Assembly: GCA_030526445.1 (NCBI GenBank)
Contig: JAUNCV010000141.1
Coordinates: forward strand, 1-5,388
DNA from: Bacteroidales bacterium
Lineage (GTDB): Bacteria; Bacteroidota; Bacteroidia; Bacteroidales; UBA3663
Direction of reading: 5' to 3'
Length of the DNA stretch: 5,388 bases
Below are positions 5,122 to 5,388 of the stretch, one piece after another; within the stretch, counting starts at the first letter, position 1, and every line of letters starts with the position of its first letter. The notes beneath the pieces are model-generated. The model was given only the letters and a program-made list of their open reading frames with translations, was not told the DNA's origin and did not search any database. A program made the translations under genes and the position numbers.

Positions 5122-5313
5122 TGGCTATTATCAGAAGTTATCTCGAAGCTCGGTTCCGGGCCCTATACATTATTAATATATAAATATAGGTGCGCGGCTG
5201 AGTGGTGACTACGCTAATTAGAAACAAGAGATTAAACGGGTTCTGGTCATCTTGTATCTATATATTAAGGTTTTTGAGAACCCACTAAATCATCATTAAT
5301 TAATTAATTAATC
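5122..5313. other. Spacer between regulator and lipoprotein gene
   Basis: No gene is seen. GGGTTCT (5238-5244) and AGAACCC (5277-5283) form a 7-bp inverted repeat 32 bases apart. A TTAA/TAAT-rich run (5296-5311), ATTAATTAATTAATTAA in type, lies directly before the next start codon, as is usual for A/T-rich leaders in Bacteroidota. I found no TTG-N20-TAnnTTTG promoter here, so the downstream gene may depend on an activator or on read-through from the regulator gene. Confidence 0.5.
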
Positions 5314-5388
5314 ATGAACAAGAAAATTTATTTTGGCGCAATTCTCCTCGCTGCTATGACTGCATGCTCAGGAGCATTGACTTCGTGC
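5314..5388 (+). CDS. Probable lipoprotein, N-terminus only (cut by window end)
   Basis: Twenty-five codons are visible, opening with ATG after an A/T-rich leader. MNKK gives a positive N-region, followed by a hydrophobic stretch IYFGAILLAAM and a lipobox-like MTAC at residues 15-18. A second lipobox-like site, LTSC, comes at residues 22-25, the last codon in the window. This is the layout of a signal peptidase II signal, so the mature protein would be lipid-anchored in the cell envelope. Which Cys is used and what the protein does cannot be told from this fragment. Same strand as the AraC-type gene, 192 bases downstream. Confidence 0.75.
   Translation, partial: MNKKIYFGAILLAAMTACSGALTSC

Overview
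The window looks like chromosomal DNA of a Bacteroidota bacterium, most likely a Prevotella-like or Bacteroides-like gut or oral organism. Three genes are preceded by promoters of the Bacteroidota type: a -33 TTG, exactly 20 bases, then a -7 box TAnnTTTG. There are no clear Shine-Dalgarno sites, the tRNA genes do not encode CCA, and the protein families (VirE/DUF3874 helicase, AAA_14/DUF4143 ATPase, stand-alone AraC-type DNA-binding domain) are typical of the group. The assignment is inference; no marker gene is present.

Layout. Bases 1-334 hold a tRNA cluster on the + strand: the 3' part of tRNA-His(GTG), tRNA-Glu(CTC) and tRNA-Ser(GCT), closed by a strong intrinsic terminator. A second copy of the 3' end of tRNA-Glu (17 bp exact) lies 57 bp after the first and looks like an integration scar. 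Bases 409-1227 encode a complete tyrosine recombinase with a C-rich, higher-GC composition. Bases 1228-1596 hold no gene but are dense in structure: an inverted repeat enclosing two direct repeats, a long hairpin, and an array of at least eight GTGACGG/CCGTCAC heptamers bounded by a perfect 23-bp inverted repeat. On the - strand, 2801-1597, lies a VirE-family (DUF3874-like) P-loop helicase gene that appears frameshifted near its end. Then come a + strand AAA_14/DUF4143 ATPase (3153-4421) preceded by three 33-bp tandem repeats, a small AraC-type regulator (4702-5121), and the start of a probable lipoprotein gene (5314 to the window edge).

How it may fit together. Recombinase, iteron-like array and D5/VirE-type helicase beside a tRNA cluster resemble the integration and replication core of a small integrative or satellite element, here probably degraded: the helicase is frameshifted and no second att site, excisionase or packaging gene is visible. 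The ATPase and AraC genes each have their own promoter and need not belong to that element. The most interesting part of the window is 1228-1600.
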